From: Strigamia acuminata
Lineage: Eukaryota; Arthropoda; Chilopoda; Geophilomorpha; Linotaeniidae
NCBI GenBank assembly: GCA_949358305.1
Contig: OX442324.1
Location: forward strand, 4,958,575-5,022,574
Length of the DNA: 64,000 bases
Direction: 5' to 3'
Shown here: positions 23,124-37,384 of the stretch, piece after piece
Layout of the letters: each line of letters starts with the position of its first letter
Position numbering within the stretch: the stretch's first letter is position 1
Translations under genes and position numbers: made by a program
Notes under the pieces: model-generated
Seen by the model: only the letters and a program-made list of their open reading frames with translations
Databases searched by the model: none
What the model was told of the DNA's origin: nothing

Positions 23124-26100
23124 ATGGCAGCCGTGAACTTCACGCGGGCCCCGGCTGACCGAGTCCGAATCACACTGAGCCCGCGACGACGCAACTACAG
23201 GGCCATGAGCACGGCGAGTCAAACGTCGGCCTGTCTGCATCCTATTACCGCACCGCCTTCCACAGCGTCCCCCGGACTGGCCTCTCTCCTCTTCGAGCGC
23301 GCCTCGTCGTCGTGGTGGGACCCGAAATTCGACTCGGAAGTCTTGGAAAGCCAGTTGCGACAAACGGCATTCCCGCACGTGCGACGGCGTTTCCGTTTCG
23401 CTTTAGCTTACGGATGTCTGGTGTCAGCAGCGTGGGCCTTGTACGCTGCATTCCACCTTCGAGGGAGTCTTGCCTTGGGGGTCGGCTTGACTGGGGCCAG
23501 CACGGTGCTGCTCCTGCTGTTCACCACGCTGATAACCCGACACCGTATCTATAAATTGCAGCCTCTCGGCGTCGGTTTGACAGCCACTTTGATCCTGTTC
23601 GGCGTGTCCTGGGCGGCGGCCGCCGTCTCCCCACGTCTCAGCACGGCAGGGGTGTTCTCGCTGGCCGTGGCCGTTCTTTTGGTCGTGTACGCGGCCTTTC
23701 CCATGCCGTTGTACGTGTGCGTGCTCAGCGGTTTCTTTTATTCCTTCATGTTTGAGTCGATCGTGTTGGTTGCGGGCAATTGGTCGCTCGATTCGTCCTG
23801 CTTTGTCGTTCGAATCGTGCTGCACGTGGCCGTTCATTTGCTCGGGATGCACCTGTTTATAATGACGCAGGTGCGAATGAGGTCGACGTTTCTCAAGGTG
23901 GGACAGTCGGCGCTGGTCAGGAGGGACTTGGAGATGGAAAAAGCTCTCAAGGAGAAGATGATCGCTTCGGTCATGCCGCCGCGCGTGGCGGCTTGGCTTC
24001 TGGCCGAAGGTCCGGCCGAAGACGAGGAGATCGAACAGGCCGACGGAACTATTCGCAAATTGTCTTCCCCCAGGGCATCCAATGCTGCGTCAACTGCTCA
24101 TTCCACTACCAAAGCTACCACGAATAACTTGCAAGGATCGCTCTTTAGGCCCTTCAACATGAACAAAATGGATGATGTAAGTTCGTTGAGGTTGAAAAGT
24201 TTTTTCAAAAAAGTTTTTTTTTTATTTTTTTAAATTTTTAAAATTTTTTTTTGATGGGGTTATATAAAGGGTGTTATCATGGTTGCCAAAACCCCCTTTA
24301 CCTCTATTCTCTTGTCACCCATCTGGGAGTTCATGGACCTAAAAGCTATTCATGAATAGCCTAGTTCTATGCTCATTGAATTATTATGCACGAAGACTTT
24401 TTTTCTTTTTTTCTTTTTTTCTTTTTTTCTTTTTTTCTTTTTTATTATGCAAGAATTTCAAAGAAAATAAAAAGTCTTGGTTTTTGATAGTTATATTGTT
24501 TTGTTTTAGGCTTATTGTTATTTATTTTTTTTCTAGAGCGAATGGAATATTTTTGCGATTAGTCGATTAGATTTAGTAATAGTTTACTCGATTAATCGTT
24601 ATGGCGATAAACGTTTGCTAAATGTTTTGAACTTAAAACATTTGGTAGATGTTTTGAACTGAAATAAATAAAATAAATAAAACGTTTACTATTTGTTCTG
24701 GAGTAAAGTTTAGAACATTTAGAACATGTTTTAATTATATCGAGATTAAAACGTTAGCCAAATGTTTTCGTATGATTTATAACGTTTAAAAACATTTCGG
24801 CAACGTTTTAAAGCAAAAAAAAAATTAAATTAAATCAAGTACCAAAAGTTTTAAACTAAAAGTTAAACCTTTTGGTAATCGTTTTCATTTATTTTTTTTT
24901 TGTGCTTTTTTTCTAAATGTCGTTCATGAAGGTGGTGCAATAAATACGGAGAAACTGATCCGATTTTTTTTCCTTTCTCAATGCAAAAAAAAAAAATGAA
25001 TTCTCTTCATTCGGCATTTCCGGTTTTACCTAATTTCGAATAAGTTTCAATTTTTTTTCCATGCAAGCTTTAAAAAAAAAGAAATTTCTCACGGGATTTT
25101 TTTTTTTACACTTTATTTTATCGTGTTTTAGCCCGACATTAATGATTCCACTTGTTTTTTGGTTGAAATTCCTCAGTTTGCCCAGTATTTCGTTGCATGG
25201 CCACTAAAAAGATGATGTCACGAGGTCAGGGATAATGGCAGTTTCCTAGCTCACCAATTCGCATGAAAATGGCGGACGTGCATGACTTGATAAACGACCT
25301 CGTGACATCGATTGAAGAAAATGTAGTCGTACATATATTTGTGTTATTTATTTTTTTAACACCTGTTGTTGCTCTTAGTTTATTATCCCTTTATGATCAA
25401 CAGGTGAGTATCCTGTTTGCCGACATTGTAGGATTCACTCGCATGAGCTCTAACAAGAGTGCGGAACAGCTGGTTGGTTTGCTGAACGATCTGTTCGGTC
25501 GTTTCGACGCCCTTTGCGCACGTCTCGGTTGTGAAAAGATCAGTACTTTGGGTGATTGTTACTACTGCGTTTCCGGTTGTCCCGAACCGCGATCAGACCA
25601 TGCACGATGCTGCGTACGAATGGGCCTTGCGATGATCGATGCCGTGCACAAGTTTGGAGCGGATCACCAAGAGGATTTTGAAGGGTCTGGAGGAGGTGTG
25701 AACATGCGTGTGGGAGTTCACACAGGAACTGTTCTGTGCGGAGTTGTTGGGACTAAGAGGTTCAAGTTTGACGTGTGGTCGAATGACGTGACCACTGCTA
25801 ATCGCATGGAAAGCACAGGCAAAGCGGGACGTGTTCATATTTCACAAAAAACATATTCATATTTGCAAGACGAATATTATGTCGAAGAAGGCGAATTGTA
25901 CAAAGGTAGGTGACACATTTTTAGTCACTAAATCTCGATTTTATTTTATTTATTTTTTATTTTTGTTTGTATTTGTGATATGAGTTTGATTTTTGCTTTT
26001 TGGTCTTGCAAATCGAGTCTAAACTGGAATGTTCTGCTTAGGCCTAGGGTAAAGGTGAAAACAATTCTTTGAGCAGAGTTCAGCAGATATACTTTTATAT

Positions 26101-26198
26101 ATTTTTAAATTGGGAAACTGGAAGGTCATAGAGATAAAATGTTATCTTAATTATATACAATGTTTTGCAATATCACCTGAATCAATTTCGGAGTTTAC

Positions 26199-26236
<38 letters not shown>

Positions 26237-29200
26237 GGCGTACCAAAGAAAAAACAATTTTTTTTTTGTTTTTTGTCGTTTTCGTTTTTGGTTCCCATTT
26301 GGCGGTATTTGTTTCTTTTTAAACGATAGTAAATGTTTTTAAATAATGAAAGGGTTGTTAAAAATGTTAATGGCGGTCTGTACAAGTACAGGTGCGATTT
26401 AAATGCGAGTTTTGTTTGAGTCGCAAATATTTGAAGTTTGTATGTTTTTTTTTTTCTTTCTTTTTTGATTGCGACACTTCGGTCGAGAAAAGAGAGTTTA
26501 AGAAGAAGGGACTATTCCATATTTCCTTAGGGAATTTGACCCAGTTCCAAGGTACACACTTGGGAGCAATGGCTCGCTCAATTTCACAACTTAAAAACAC
26601 TTATTTTTGAGATTTCTCTTTTTGGGTTTAGTTTACAGATTCGTTTAATTCTTGTTATTTCATACCACGTGAGGATCATGTGGGGTGGAATTTTCCCAAC
26701 AGGACGATCAAGTTGGTGCTTATCGCCCGTGACGTCGTTAATAATAAAATAAAAAAATTCCAGGTTTTGTATCGTGATAAGTTGCTATTTTAGGAGACGC
26801 GAATTGAGATATTTGTGGAAATGGTTAAAAATTTGAAAAGTTATAATTTTTTTTTGGGAGGAATGAAAATGACCCTTTATGTTGTGTGGGGTTGTCATTA
26901 GCAGTTGTTTGTTAGTTGAGATTTAATTTCACGCTATTGAAGTCAAGTTAATTAGTTGTAAGGTTTTGGGTTTTAATTTAGACGATAGAAATTGTAATTC
27001 GTATGGTTTTAAGGGATTAAATTGAATAAAATGATGCAAAATGCTCGAATTGAATGGTCAAGGGTACCGAGTTTTAATCGCGTTACCATGTTTAATCAAG
27101 TCTGTGATGAATTTAAAAGAAGGTGGTGACGTCAAAGCTTCATCATGTTGTCAACAAATTCTTCTTTCTGTTGGTTACAAAAGACTAAAAAAAATAATTT
27201 TTTAAAAAGGAAATGTGTGTTTTTTTTTTGTTTTTTTTTTTATTGTCCATTGTACTCGACAACAAGATTAACACTCAGTGCTGTTGATCATTAAAAAAAA
27301 ATCTTTTATCTGGTACATTTCGAGTGAAATTGTTTAATGGGAAAGAAAATTTTATTTTATATTTTAAATTTTTAAATTTTTTTTTTTTGTGTATTTTTGC
27401 CACAAAATAAAATGGGAAAAATGTAATAATAATAAGATGGCGTAGGAATTGATTCGTTGTAAAAATATTTTTGCAAGCATGTCTCATCAACTATTTACAA
27501 TAGTCGATGCCATTTTAAAGGAGCTGTTCACTTGAAAGTTGAAGTATTTCATTTCAGCCTTCAGTTTTTTGAATCAACCTTGCATTGCACAAGTCCTGGT
27601 AATGACCCGGCAAATGAATGAAAAAAAAAAAAAAACGAGATTAATTTGATGGACCATTGGTAAACATAATTAACCTTTATGAAATGGGATATTTCATTGA
27701 GCATGCGCACGAAAAAATAAGTGGTAGTCAGACGCGACTGAAATTAAGTTTCGATTCATTCCAAATTGAGTGCTGACTTTGTGGTCACGATCCTCAAGTT
27801 GATTAAATTTTCAATAGAGAAAGAAAAATAAATAAATAAATAAATAAAAATCTCCGGTGAAGTGCAAGTGGAGACATTAAAGGCGGTGTAGTCGAGTAGG
27901 CGGTGGCTGACTGATTGCAGGTCGATGATCACAATACCCAACCAACAGGAAATGAAAGCAATTCTGTTTCTTTCTTCTGGTTTCTGTGTTCAGGTTCAGG
28001 GTAGACGAGAAATAGGGGGTTGCTTTCGCAAATTGGATAGAAAAGCATATCTAACGATGACGTCGTGTGTTTCCTCTGCATCGAATCGTTCAAATATTTT
28101 AGTCATCACGTGATCGAAATTTAATTTGAACATTTGGTTGGGACAAATGTTGGACTCTCCCCTTGTGTGTAGAATGTAGATGGTGAATTTTGACTCGACC
28201 CCGACCTCATTAAAGCACCAAATGAAGTGATATGACGTCATTAATTAATGCTTTGCAGGTGCCCTGGCTACATAAAGCCCAGGTGGCTGGTTGGGAGAGT
28301 CAGTAATTACCCTTAGAACTGGATATGAATAGGACAGGGGTGTTTTGTTTTCGTTTTTAATATTTTTAAAAGGTCTTTGTTCGGTGTTTATGGATGCGAG
28401 TGTGTACAGAGGGGTTTAGCATGCTATGCATTTTATTATGGCTGCCAGCACGGATGTTTGACAGATTCCTGGGGTTTGACTTGGGAAGTTTGGAAAATTA
28501 TTTTGAAATTGTTAATTAAAAATGGTAATTGACGTTGTTATGATGTTGTTAAAACTTAAAAGGGTGGAATTGATTTTATTTGTAACCTGAAAGAAAAGAA
28601 AGTCGCTGGTTTATGGTGGAAATTTATTCCAGGCTGTGTGTATGGAGCGTCGTGCTAGGCGCTGCACGATGCGCGATGCGGAAGCAAGATATTCAGACAT
28701 TGACGATTTTTTAGCTTTTTTTTTTTTTTTTTTAGATGAGGTGTGTTAATTTGATGGAATAAGCCGAGGCAGGGAGACATGCATTTTGAATGAGACAGTT
28801 TACTTCGTAGAATGTGCACAGATTAGGGTTAAACCTGTTTACTTCGAATTTCTGAGTAAATTGCCGGCGAAATGTGCAATTACTAGCGAGTAAGTGCATT
28901 TAGTTGGCGTTAAATCACTTTTCGAACTCGGTTTTAGTGATCGGCTTCCGGTTTTCAAGCAAATGATTGCAACTTGCTGATAAGAATAGTAAATAAGTTT
29001 TCTTTCCTTTTTTCCAAGCATGGAAATTAGTAATTTTTTTTTCTGCTCCCACATTTTCCTGCCTCTGGTCTGTTGTCAATCACTTGTTTACGTCGACGTT
29101 TTAGGCGCTCGAAAATAGAAAGCGATTAGTTAGCACCGTAATGGAGAATGCTGCAAATGAGATTTCTAGATGTAATTTCAATTCACTCAAGAGAAATGTC

Positions 29201-32200
29201 TGAAATCGAAGCAAAAACAAAATAATTTAATTTAATTTTAAAAAAAAAATAATGAATGAACGAATGAAATGAAACTATTTTGCATTTTTTTCCCCTCTTT
29301 AAATCAACAACTTTGCGGATTTTTCACAAAAATGCAACTATTTCCGAGCGTTTATAATAATAGATGCAACAGCCTTTAACACGTGCTTACGGTTTGGCAT
29401 TCGAGATTCCGCAGTGCCCATTTTTGGCGGAAGCCCATTGTAACACATTTCGTTGTAGAGGGGTTTGACTGTGTTTATCTTTCATGCGGACATCGGCTTT
29501 AAGGGGAACGTTCATCATTGCAAATGTTTTGCCTTTGATTGGACTGCAAACGTAAACAGCCTAAGGAAGGGCGCTTTTAATAAGGAAAATAAATTAAGAG
29601 TTTTCGGAATCGATAAAGTGTTGGGTTCTCGTATGAACTGAAACTCTCCCTCAAAAAAACAACACAAACACCACACGGTTGGTTGATTATTTGTTTGGTT
29701 TTGTTTCATTTGGCGAAGATAAAGGTGAATAATGTTTCATTTTTGGTTTTAACAAGCTTCATTAGTGGATTTAATCGATCGGATTGATCATGTCTCATGG
29801 TCGACTCGGATCCTCTCTTGTTTGCAACCAGTTAATCGGACACCCAGATACTCGAGATAGATGAGTTTAATTAATAGGCGATAGGAGCGAGCATCGGTTC
29901 AAATGTAATTTATGTGCCATATATGTTGCAGAGTGAAGGGCGCGCATTACTTGTGTTTTTATTATTATTATTATTATTAGTAGTATTATTATGGAAGCAG
30001 TTAGTTATTTGCCTCGCAGGCAGGAAGTTGAAGCGCTCTTTGTTCGAGTTCTGTTGTGGGTATGAAAGGAACGTAAGGTTGTTTGAGTAAGTTGAGTGTC
30101 CTTTCTGCAGGAAGCACGGTTACGCCATAAGACAGGAAATAAGTCCACGGATTATTTCGAGTCGCTAGAATTTGCCTCGGTTTAATTAGTTGTAATGGAG
30201 TGGCTCACGTGCACCCCTCCGTCTTTGTTGATTTTTTTTTTTATTCTTTAATTTTTTGTTATCAGCTTGAATTGAAAGAGGAAAACGTGTTATGTCAACA
30301 GAAGGATATGGTATAATTAGTTTACCGAGTAATTATCAAATAAAACAGGAAATTTGATGGAAAATCAACCTTGGGCTTTTTCCCGCGATCATTTTTTCAG
30401 CTGGGGAATAACAGAAAATTGTTATTGTACAATTAAAGCGAGAAAGGATATGGTGGGCTTGTACGTGGTGTTACTAACGGTGTGAACGATTATGTGAACC
30501 AATGTCGCGCCCTCCCTCTTCCGCATGATTCAGTATTATGTGGCATGTGCTGATTACTACTCAATTATCGCATACGTGACATTAAGCACCACAAGCAAAT
30601 GGTTAAAGAGAGAGAGAGGACAGTGAAGACGTCACTTCCGCATCACACACCTTTAGCAGCTCATGAAATTGACCTTGAAATGATATTTTATTTATCTTTG
30701 CTGGCCCGGGCGCTCTGTGACTTGTATTACAAGCTTTCCCGAAACACAAGCGCCACGTTTGAAAACATGGAAGCGAGATCTTGTTTTCGCTTATTTCCGG
30801 ATCTAGCTTTACTCGGATACTGGGTTGCTTAAAGTTGAATGAAAACTGATATATAGTTGTATTATTTCATCATTTTCGGATGAGTCAAGCCTGATTTTTA
30901 TCTTTATCACTGGTATGAAGGTTAACTTGCGTCAGACTAACTCTTGGAAACCTGTTGGGTGTTATGAGTTTAGAATTTCAATGTTAATGTGGCTATAAAC
31001 TTAAGCCTAAACCTTTCACGTATGAGAATTGACCTATTTTTGAAATATGGACAGACAAAATCCTTTACTCGGCACAATGAAAATAAGTTTTATTGTGTTT
31101 TAAGTTTTAGGTGGGCTCGTTCTGCGAAAGTTGGTTACGGTCAGCAATTTGGAAGAATAAATTCAAATTTGTGGATTTTCGATCGGTTTTGAATTTTTCA
31201 ATCGCTGCGAATGTTTACGATGTGCTTTGTCTTGTCTTCAAAAATGATACAATGGTAATGAGTGGGGGAAAGGTTTTTTTTTGGTTTGACTACTTCCTGG
31301 AAATGTTGTCTATCAAAATGGCCATTCCCCAAAGAAAAGAAGAAGAAGGAAAAAAAAAAAGCAATTGGCCTTCGTATGAAGCTGTCACCTTCCGGCTAAA
31401 GGCGAGCTTGCGAACCAGTCATCCATATAAGGTCGGTTTCTTGATCCCGAATTTCAGTTTTCACAGATTGTGCAGAGGCAAAAAGGCTGAGAAAATAGAC
31501 TATTGATTGTTTTGTTCATTTTTTTGTGCGTAAATCAAGGATACGGGAAGATAATGTATAGTCTTGTACGTTTTTTTTGTTCTTGCAGTTTTAAGTTTGA
31601 GGCATTTAACCTTTGATGTTGCCATGTGGGTTTTGGTCCATATCTCTTTGTTGAACCAATGGGGATAAAAATCCTTGGGCATTGGGCGGGCAAAAAAGCG
31701 GAAAGCAAATGGTTTAACATTTAGCTTTTAGGCAGTTCTAAGAACAGTTGGTTTTCAGCTTTAAAATAAAAAGTTCTAAATATAACTATGCTATTTTCTT
31801 TTATTTTTTTTATGTAGTTACAAAAGCAACTTGGTCAGTCATAACATTTACTAAGCTTTAAAACTATTTTAATGCTTTGCTTGTTTAAAGGAGATGGAAT
31901 AATATGACGGGAGAATATGCGATAATGGATGACAAGGGCCCAACCAGGATTGTTGAAAAGGTGGTGCGAACAACCTAGACACTTTAAGTTTGCTGCGGAT
32001 TAAAATAGTTTTAAAGATTCGTAAAAATTACGGGCCGGCTGGGAAAAGCCGTGTACTTCGTAATGCTATTCTAAATATTTATTTAGGATTGAAAAAGAAA
32101 TCAATTACTGAAGGCGAAACAGCATTTGGCGAAATGGGTTTTTTTGCTTCGTCGACCATTCCAAGCAACGTTAATTTTTCAACTAAACAACCGAACACCT

Positions 32201-35200
32201 GTGGACAAAAAAAAAACTTTTCTGCAGTACAGCTCGTTGTAAGTTTGTCCACAAGAAGAAGACATAGAGAACCGTTGAGATTTAATGACATTAGTATTTT
32301 CCTGGTTTAATTTTTTAATACTGTGGTCAAGGCGAGATAGTTGACCACATCTTGCAGTTGCAAGAGACCGGGCTAAGACCGATGTCACTGAATCTCAATG
32401 GATTTTTATGCCACCTGGTAGATAGACTTAACATGACTAAACATAACGGAAGTTATTTTTTATTCGTGGGTGTACAGATGGCTTCATCTAGGAGCTGGAC
32501 TGCCTCGGCCGCAGGGGCGGATCTAGCATAGGGATAATGGGGCTTGAGCCCCGGGCCCCCAAATTCTAGGGGGCCCCCAAGACGCAAGGCAATGTACTAA
32601 AAAAAAAAAAAAAAAAAAAGGTTGCTAAAAAAAAGAAGAAAGGTCGCTATTACAAATTTCGATAAAGGGGCCCCGAAAAAACCTCAAGCCCCGGGCCCCC
32701 GAAAAGCTAGATCCGCCCCTGCTCGGCCGGATACCGAGAATTTCCTGGTGGCCCGTGACGTGACAGTGGAAAAAAATACTGCGTAAATTAGTTGGATGTA
32801 TTGAATAAATAAATAAAATTGTGAAATTCTTTTTCGTTTCACCCAATGGCCCAATGGCCCGACCTATCCAGATTTGCCGGTATTAAATTTGTTCCCAGTT
32901 CAGTCCTGCTCCATCCTAATTCTTGTGGCAGCTTGTTGATTGGTGGTTTCTGTTGCCATTCCACAGGTTGGACACAGGATGAGATGAGCTATCTTGAGAG
33001 ATGGTATTGAATGCAGTATTGACCTTATGGGTTGATATATCAGCAGTTGTTGTTGACCGGTTTTGGAGTTGGACAAACGTAAGTTGACGTAAGAGCTTGG
33101 GGAATGAGTGTTCGATAAGCCACCCTTAGACAACATTAATAAAGGCCACAAACCTAAAACTAATGGGTGTATCCTTATTCTTTACATGTCTTGGGCGTCT
33201 ACCTTCCAACTGTAGTTAAACCTAGTAATCATAATTTATTATGTAAAGTGATTTGAGATGCCATTCTTTGTGTAGGAGTCAAATTGTTCATATTGGAATA
33301 GAAAGTTGAGTTTTGATAGTTTCTGTCAACAGTTTCTTTTCAAATTGTCATAAAAAGTTGTTGAGGATTGGAAATTCTGATTTTGGCAGAAAAGTGGAAA
33401 ATGTGTCAAATCCGTCTTTTTGACAATGTATTTAGTTTGCAGAAGGGTGTCAATTGCTGAAAAGATATCTAACACTTTTCAGAATTTTGCTCAAAAGATA
33501 TCTTATCATTTCAGAATTTTTGTTGCTGACATTCTTTGAATTTATTTTTAGATTAAAATTGTTATTTTTAGATTAAATTTTTTTTTTTTTTTTTTTTGTT
33601 TTTACAAATTCATTTTCGAAGAAATAAACGTTTAAAAAAAATTAGTTTATAATTGAATGGCAGAATTAGGTCAGCACAGATCTCATTGGCCTTCATTACT
33701 ATTCTTGTGGGTGGTTTTGCCTGGTGCTTTGTGATTGTACAACTCGAGCTAAATGTTGATTCGACTCAACACAAAAGGCCGTAAGGGTATCTATTAAATG
33801 TTCTTTTTTTCTACTTTAATTTTCCTTTTATTCCATCTAAGATTGTTTTTATTGCTATCTAAAAATACTTTCCACATTCTATTTTTCCTCACTGATAAGA
33901 AAACATTTAGATGATGAGTGTTTTTCATTTGGAAACAATTAACTGCATTTTTTGAAAGTTTAAAGATAATTATTATTTGTTTTTTGTTGGAAATTGTTAT
34001 AAAAGAAAAAATGTAAGATGATGGAATTGTGATATAAAGTAATTGTCTGATGAGAATGATGTCAGGTTTGATTGCCAATGGGAAAGATTATAATTAAATT
34101 TAATAATTTTACATAATTTGTCAGTTGATTGGGTTGGGCATTAGCGCCTTGGAGGTAATTAAAGTGCATTTATTGATTTCACATTATTGTTTGCCTACTT
34201 AAGTTTATTGAACGGTGCAGGTAATGATGGGCATTACGCCGAAATGAAAATGCAGCTCATAAATTCTATTTTACTCCACACCAAACCAAACAAATTTGCC
34301 CATCTCTGTGATTCATTGGCCACGACCACTCTAGTTTTTAAAACCCAAACACGCAAGAAGGGAAACGTCTTTGAAAAACGAACTCCAGGGACTACAACTC
34401 TTAACTACAGTGTACAGTCGTGGACAAAACAAACTTCCCTTCAGTTTAGCCGTTTTAAGTTTATCTATTTATCTATTTAATGTTTGTTAGGGCAAGGTAA
34501 GAGACCGGGTCAAGATTGATGTCATTGAATCTCAATGGAAAGTTGTTTGGACTAACAGGCTGTTCGGATGGTAGAAGGAATTTAACATTGCTGAGTATAG
34601 GCATGAACCAAGGATAACATGGACATGTATCCGTGTGTTATTTCCCTTTGATTTGTTGTTCTGTGCACTGATTTGATGACAGCAAACACATGTCATGCAT
34701 TGCTTGCCAACTAAGCATGTTTGTTACTTGTTGACATCCCAGAATACAGTGCGGCTGTATATTATGTGGTGCCATCGGTGGCAAAACGCTACAGTGACTC
34801 AAAAAATTGTTCACATGTTTGTAGTAGTATCGTTATTTTAAATTTTAACACAAATAGCTCATGATCTTTCAGAAAAAGTAAATAATTTTTAAAAATTTCA
34901 AAAAACAAAAAAGATATGACCGAAAAAGCATTGTTCTTTCATGTGAACAATTTTAAAAAAATTTAAAAATTTTGATATAACGAATTTTCGTTATAACAAA
35001 TTGATTTTTTTTGGGTTCTTTGCGATTCGTTATAACGAGGCTCGACTGTTGTTGATTGCCAGGAAAATGTGTTTTGAAATTTTGGGTCGCGAGCAAAAAA
35101 GGTTGGGAACCCTTGGTCCATACGTAAGCCTTAGACTTTGGTATAGATTTTTTATTGCAGATATGTGTGATGAAACTTCCTGTTACCGTTTTAACTGAAG

Positions 35201-36766
35201 CCGAGTAAGAAATTGAAAAAAAAGCAATTCCGTTTAATTAACTGAGGTTTTTTTTATTTCTTTCTGAAAGGGAGGAGGGTTCGTTTACATATCGATAAAA
35301 GAAGTAAAGGAATGGTTTTGTTGGCTTCTCCCAGAGTGACATTCATTCATTTTGTACTTGACGATAAGCCGAAGCCAGGGGAAGCTGGGAACCCGGTTGT
35401 TGCTTTTTGCAGACGGCGCCCAACGTTTTAATGCTTGTCAAGGGCCCCGAAGGTAGTTTTAGGAAACATTTCAAAATGTTTTCTATTTATTTTGATAAAC
35501 TGTGATTCAGCAACTTTCTCATTTCTATTTCCAACTTTAATAAAATATGAGTAAACATGTCTGATGAAGCAAGAAATGTGGGCGCCATTTATTATTCCGG
35601 TCAGGTTGCGATTGAGTTAAACTAGCAGTTTTTTTTATTTTCTTTTTTTTTAAAATAGTTTTTTGATACCTCCGTTTTTCTCGCTCCGTTTAATACGGGT
35701 AAATTGATAACATTTTTCTCCTAAATTTTTTTTTTTCTGGGGAAAATAAATTTAATTTTTTTCCCGCAATTTTTTTTCTATGTGAAATGAAATCAGAAAA
35801 ATTGGAGGAAGAAAAAACGAAATGATAAAAAAAATATAAAATAAAAAAAAATGAGCAAAATGTTAATTTGATACATTTTTTGCGGGTATGGGTTAAAGTA
35901 TCGTGGGGAATATCAGGGCAAACGTCTCAACTGAGGAAAATAAAGATCAATTTCACGAACAAAGTCTAGTTTTATGTTCCTAGGAAATAGGAATATTTTT
36001 CTGAGGGGTTTTCATGCGTTTCTATCGATTTTCGTGGACACGTAATCTCTTATACAACAAGTAATTTCCACGTGCGCTCTGTTTACATGCAGGACTTTTT
36101 TTTTTCTTTTTCTCTTTCTTCCTTGCAAATGTCAATTAAAAAAGTCAATTAAAATTTTCTTGTTTGTAAATATTTTAACACGTGCATTTAACACGTGTTG
36201 CTTGATGGCTCTGTTCACTTAAAACGAAGATTGAATGTCACAGTTTGGCAATTTCCAAGAAATTGCTAAATTACTCAATTTTTTATGGTAAAATAAAATA
36301 GTAATAATAATAAGGATAATAAATCCATTTCTTATTATTTTTTATTTTATTTTATTTTTTTTTTCCTCGTCTTTTTTTCACTTTTCCCACCCAGTCTTTC
36401 ATGTGTGACATGATCGATAAATTCTAGAGTTCAATTATTGATATACTGTCGAGTATGTATGTGGTGTGTTTTGTTAAGGACCCGGAAAAGAAAAAAAAAT
36501 CGCAATCTTATATTTACATCTGTATAGAACGCACGTTTTTAATATAAAAAGTTGATGTGAAATATATTTATCTTTTTCCAAATTAAGCATTCATTTTTAT
36601 CACCTCACTCAATCCAAGTTAACACATACTGAACTTATTTTTTTCATAAAGATTCATTACTTGTGTCTATATGAGAATTGATGGCAGCTTGCAAAGCCCA
36701 GTGTAATGCACGTTGGATTTCGTTTTTTTTTTTTTTCTTCGATAGTTTTAGTTTATTATTATGGGT

Positions 36767-36807
<41 letters not shown>

Positions 36808-37353
36808 GTATTTATTTGTAGCATAAAACGTAAAGATAACGAGGGAGAGATGCACTAGGTCAGCACAGAAAGATTGCAATTTTTATTGATTTTGGATCTT
36901 TACAATCCATAGATGTAATCAGAAAAAAGAAGTGCATGGATGAATTACTTTACATATCTGTATGTCAGTTTAGTTTTAGTTATTTTCGTTTTGTTTGCCT
37001 GGCTGTTGCCACGGCAACGCCTGTAATTAGGCTTGCATTGTTAAATAAATAACGCATTGTGTAATAACGTAATATCGTAAAAACTGCAAAATTTGCAGAG
37101 AATCGCAGCTTTTTGGTGATGTTACAGTAAAGTTTTGGACACATTCATGTATTCACATCACTCAATATATTCCTTCGTTTGATTCTAAAACCAAGATTGT
37201 TTATTTAACAATTACAACAGTATGTTTTCATTGTATTTTTTAGTATTATTGCAAAATTTATCGTTGGTTTGATGTAGAAGTAACCTCTGGCTTCGAAAAC
37301 AGTAAATTTCCATAAACCAGGACATTTTTCTGCATTTAAATGTCGGATTTCTA

Positions 37354-37384
<31 letters not shown>

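Noticed and set aside
23424-23852. 142-codon minus-strand frame opposite cyclase exon 1
   Set aside because: A shadow of the GC-rich cyclase exon. The plus-strand frame has the conserved ADCY9 motifs.
31111-31506. 131-codon open frame in the cyclase intron
   Set aside because: Non-ATG start, composition like the surrounding intron and no recognisable family.
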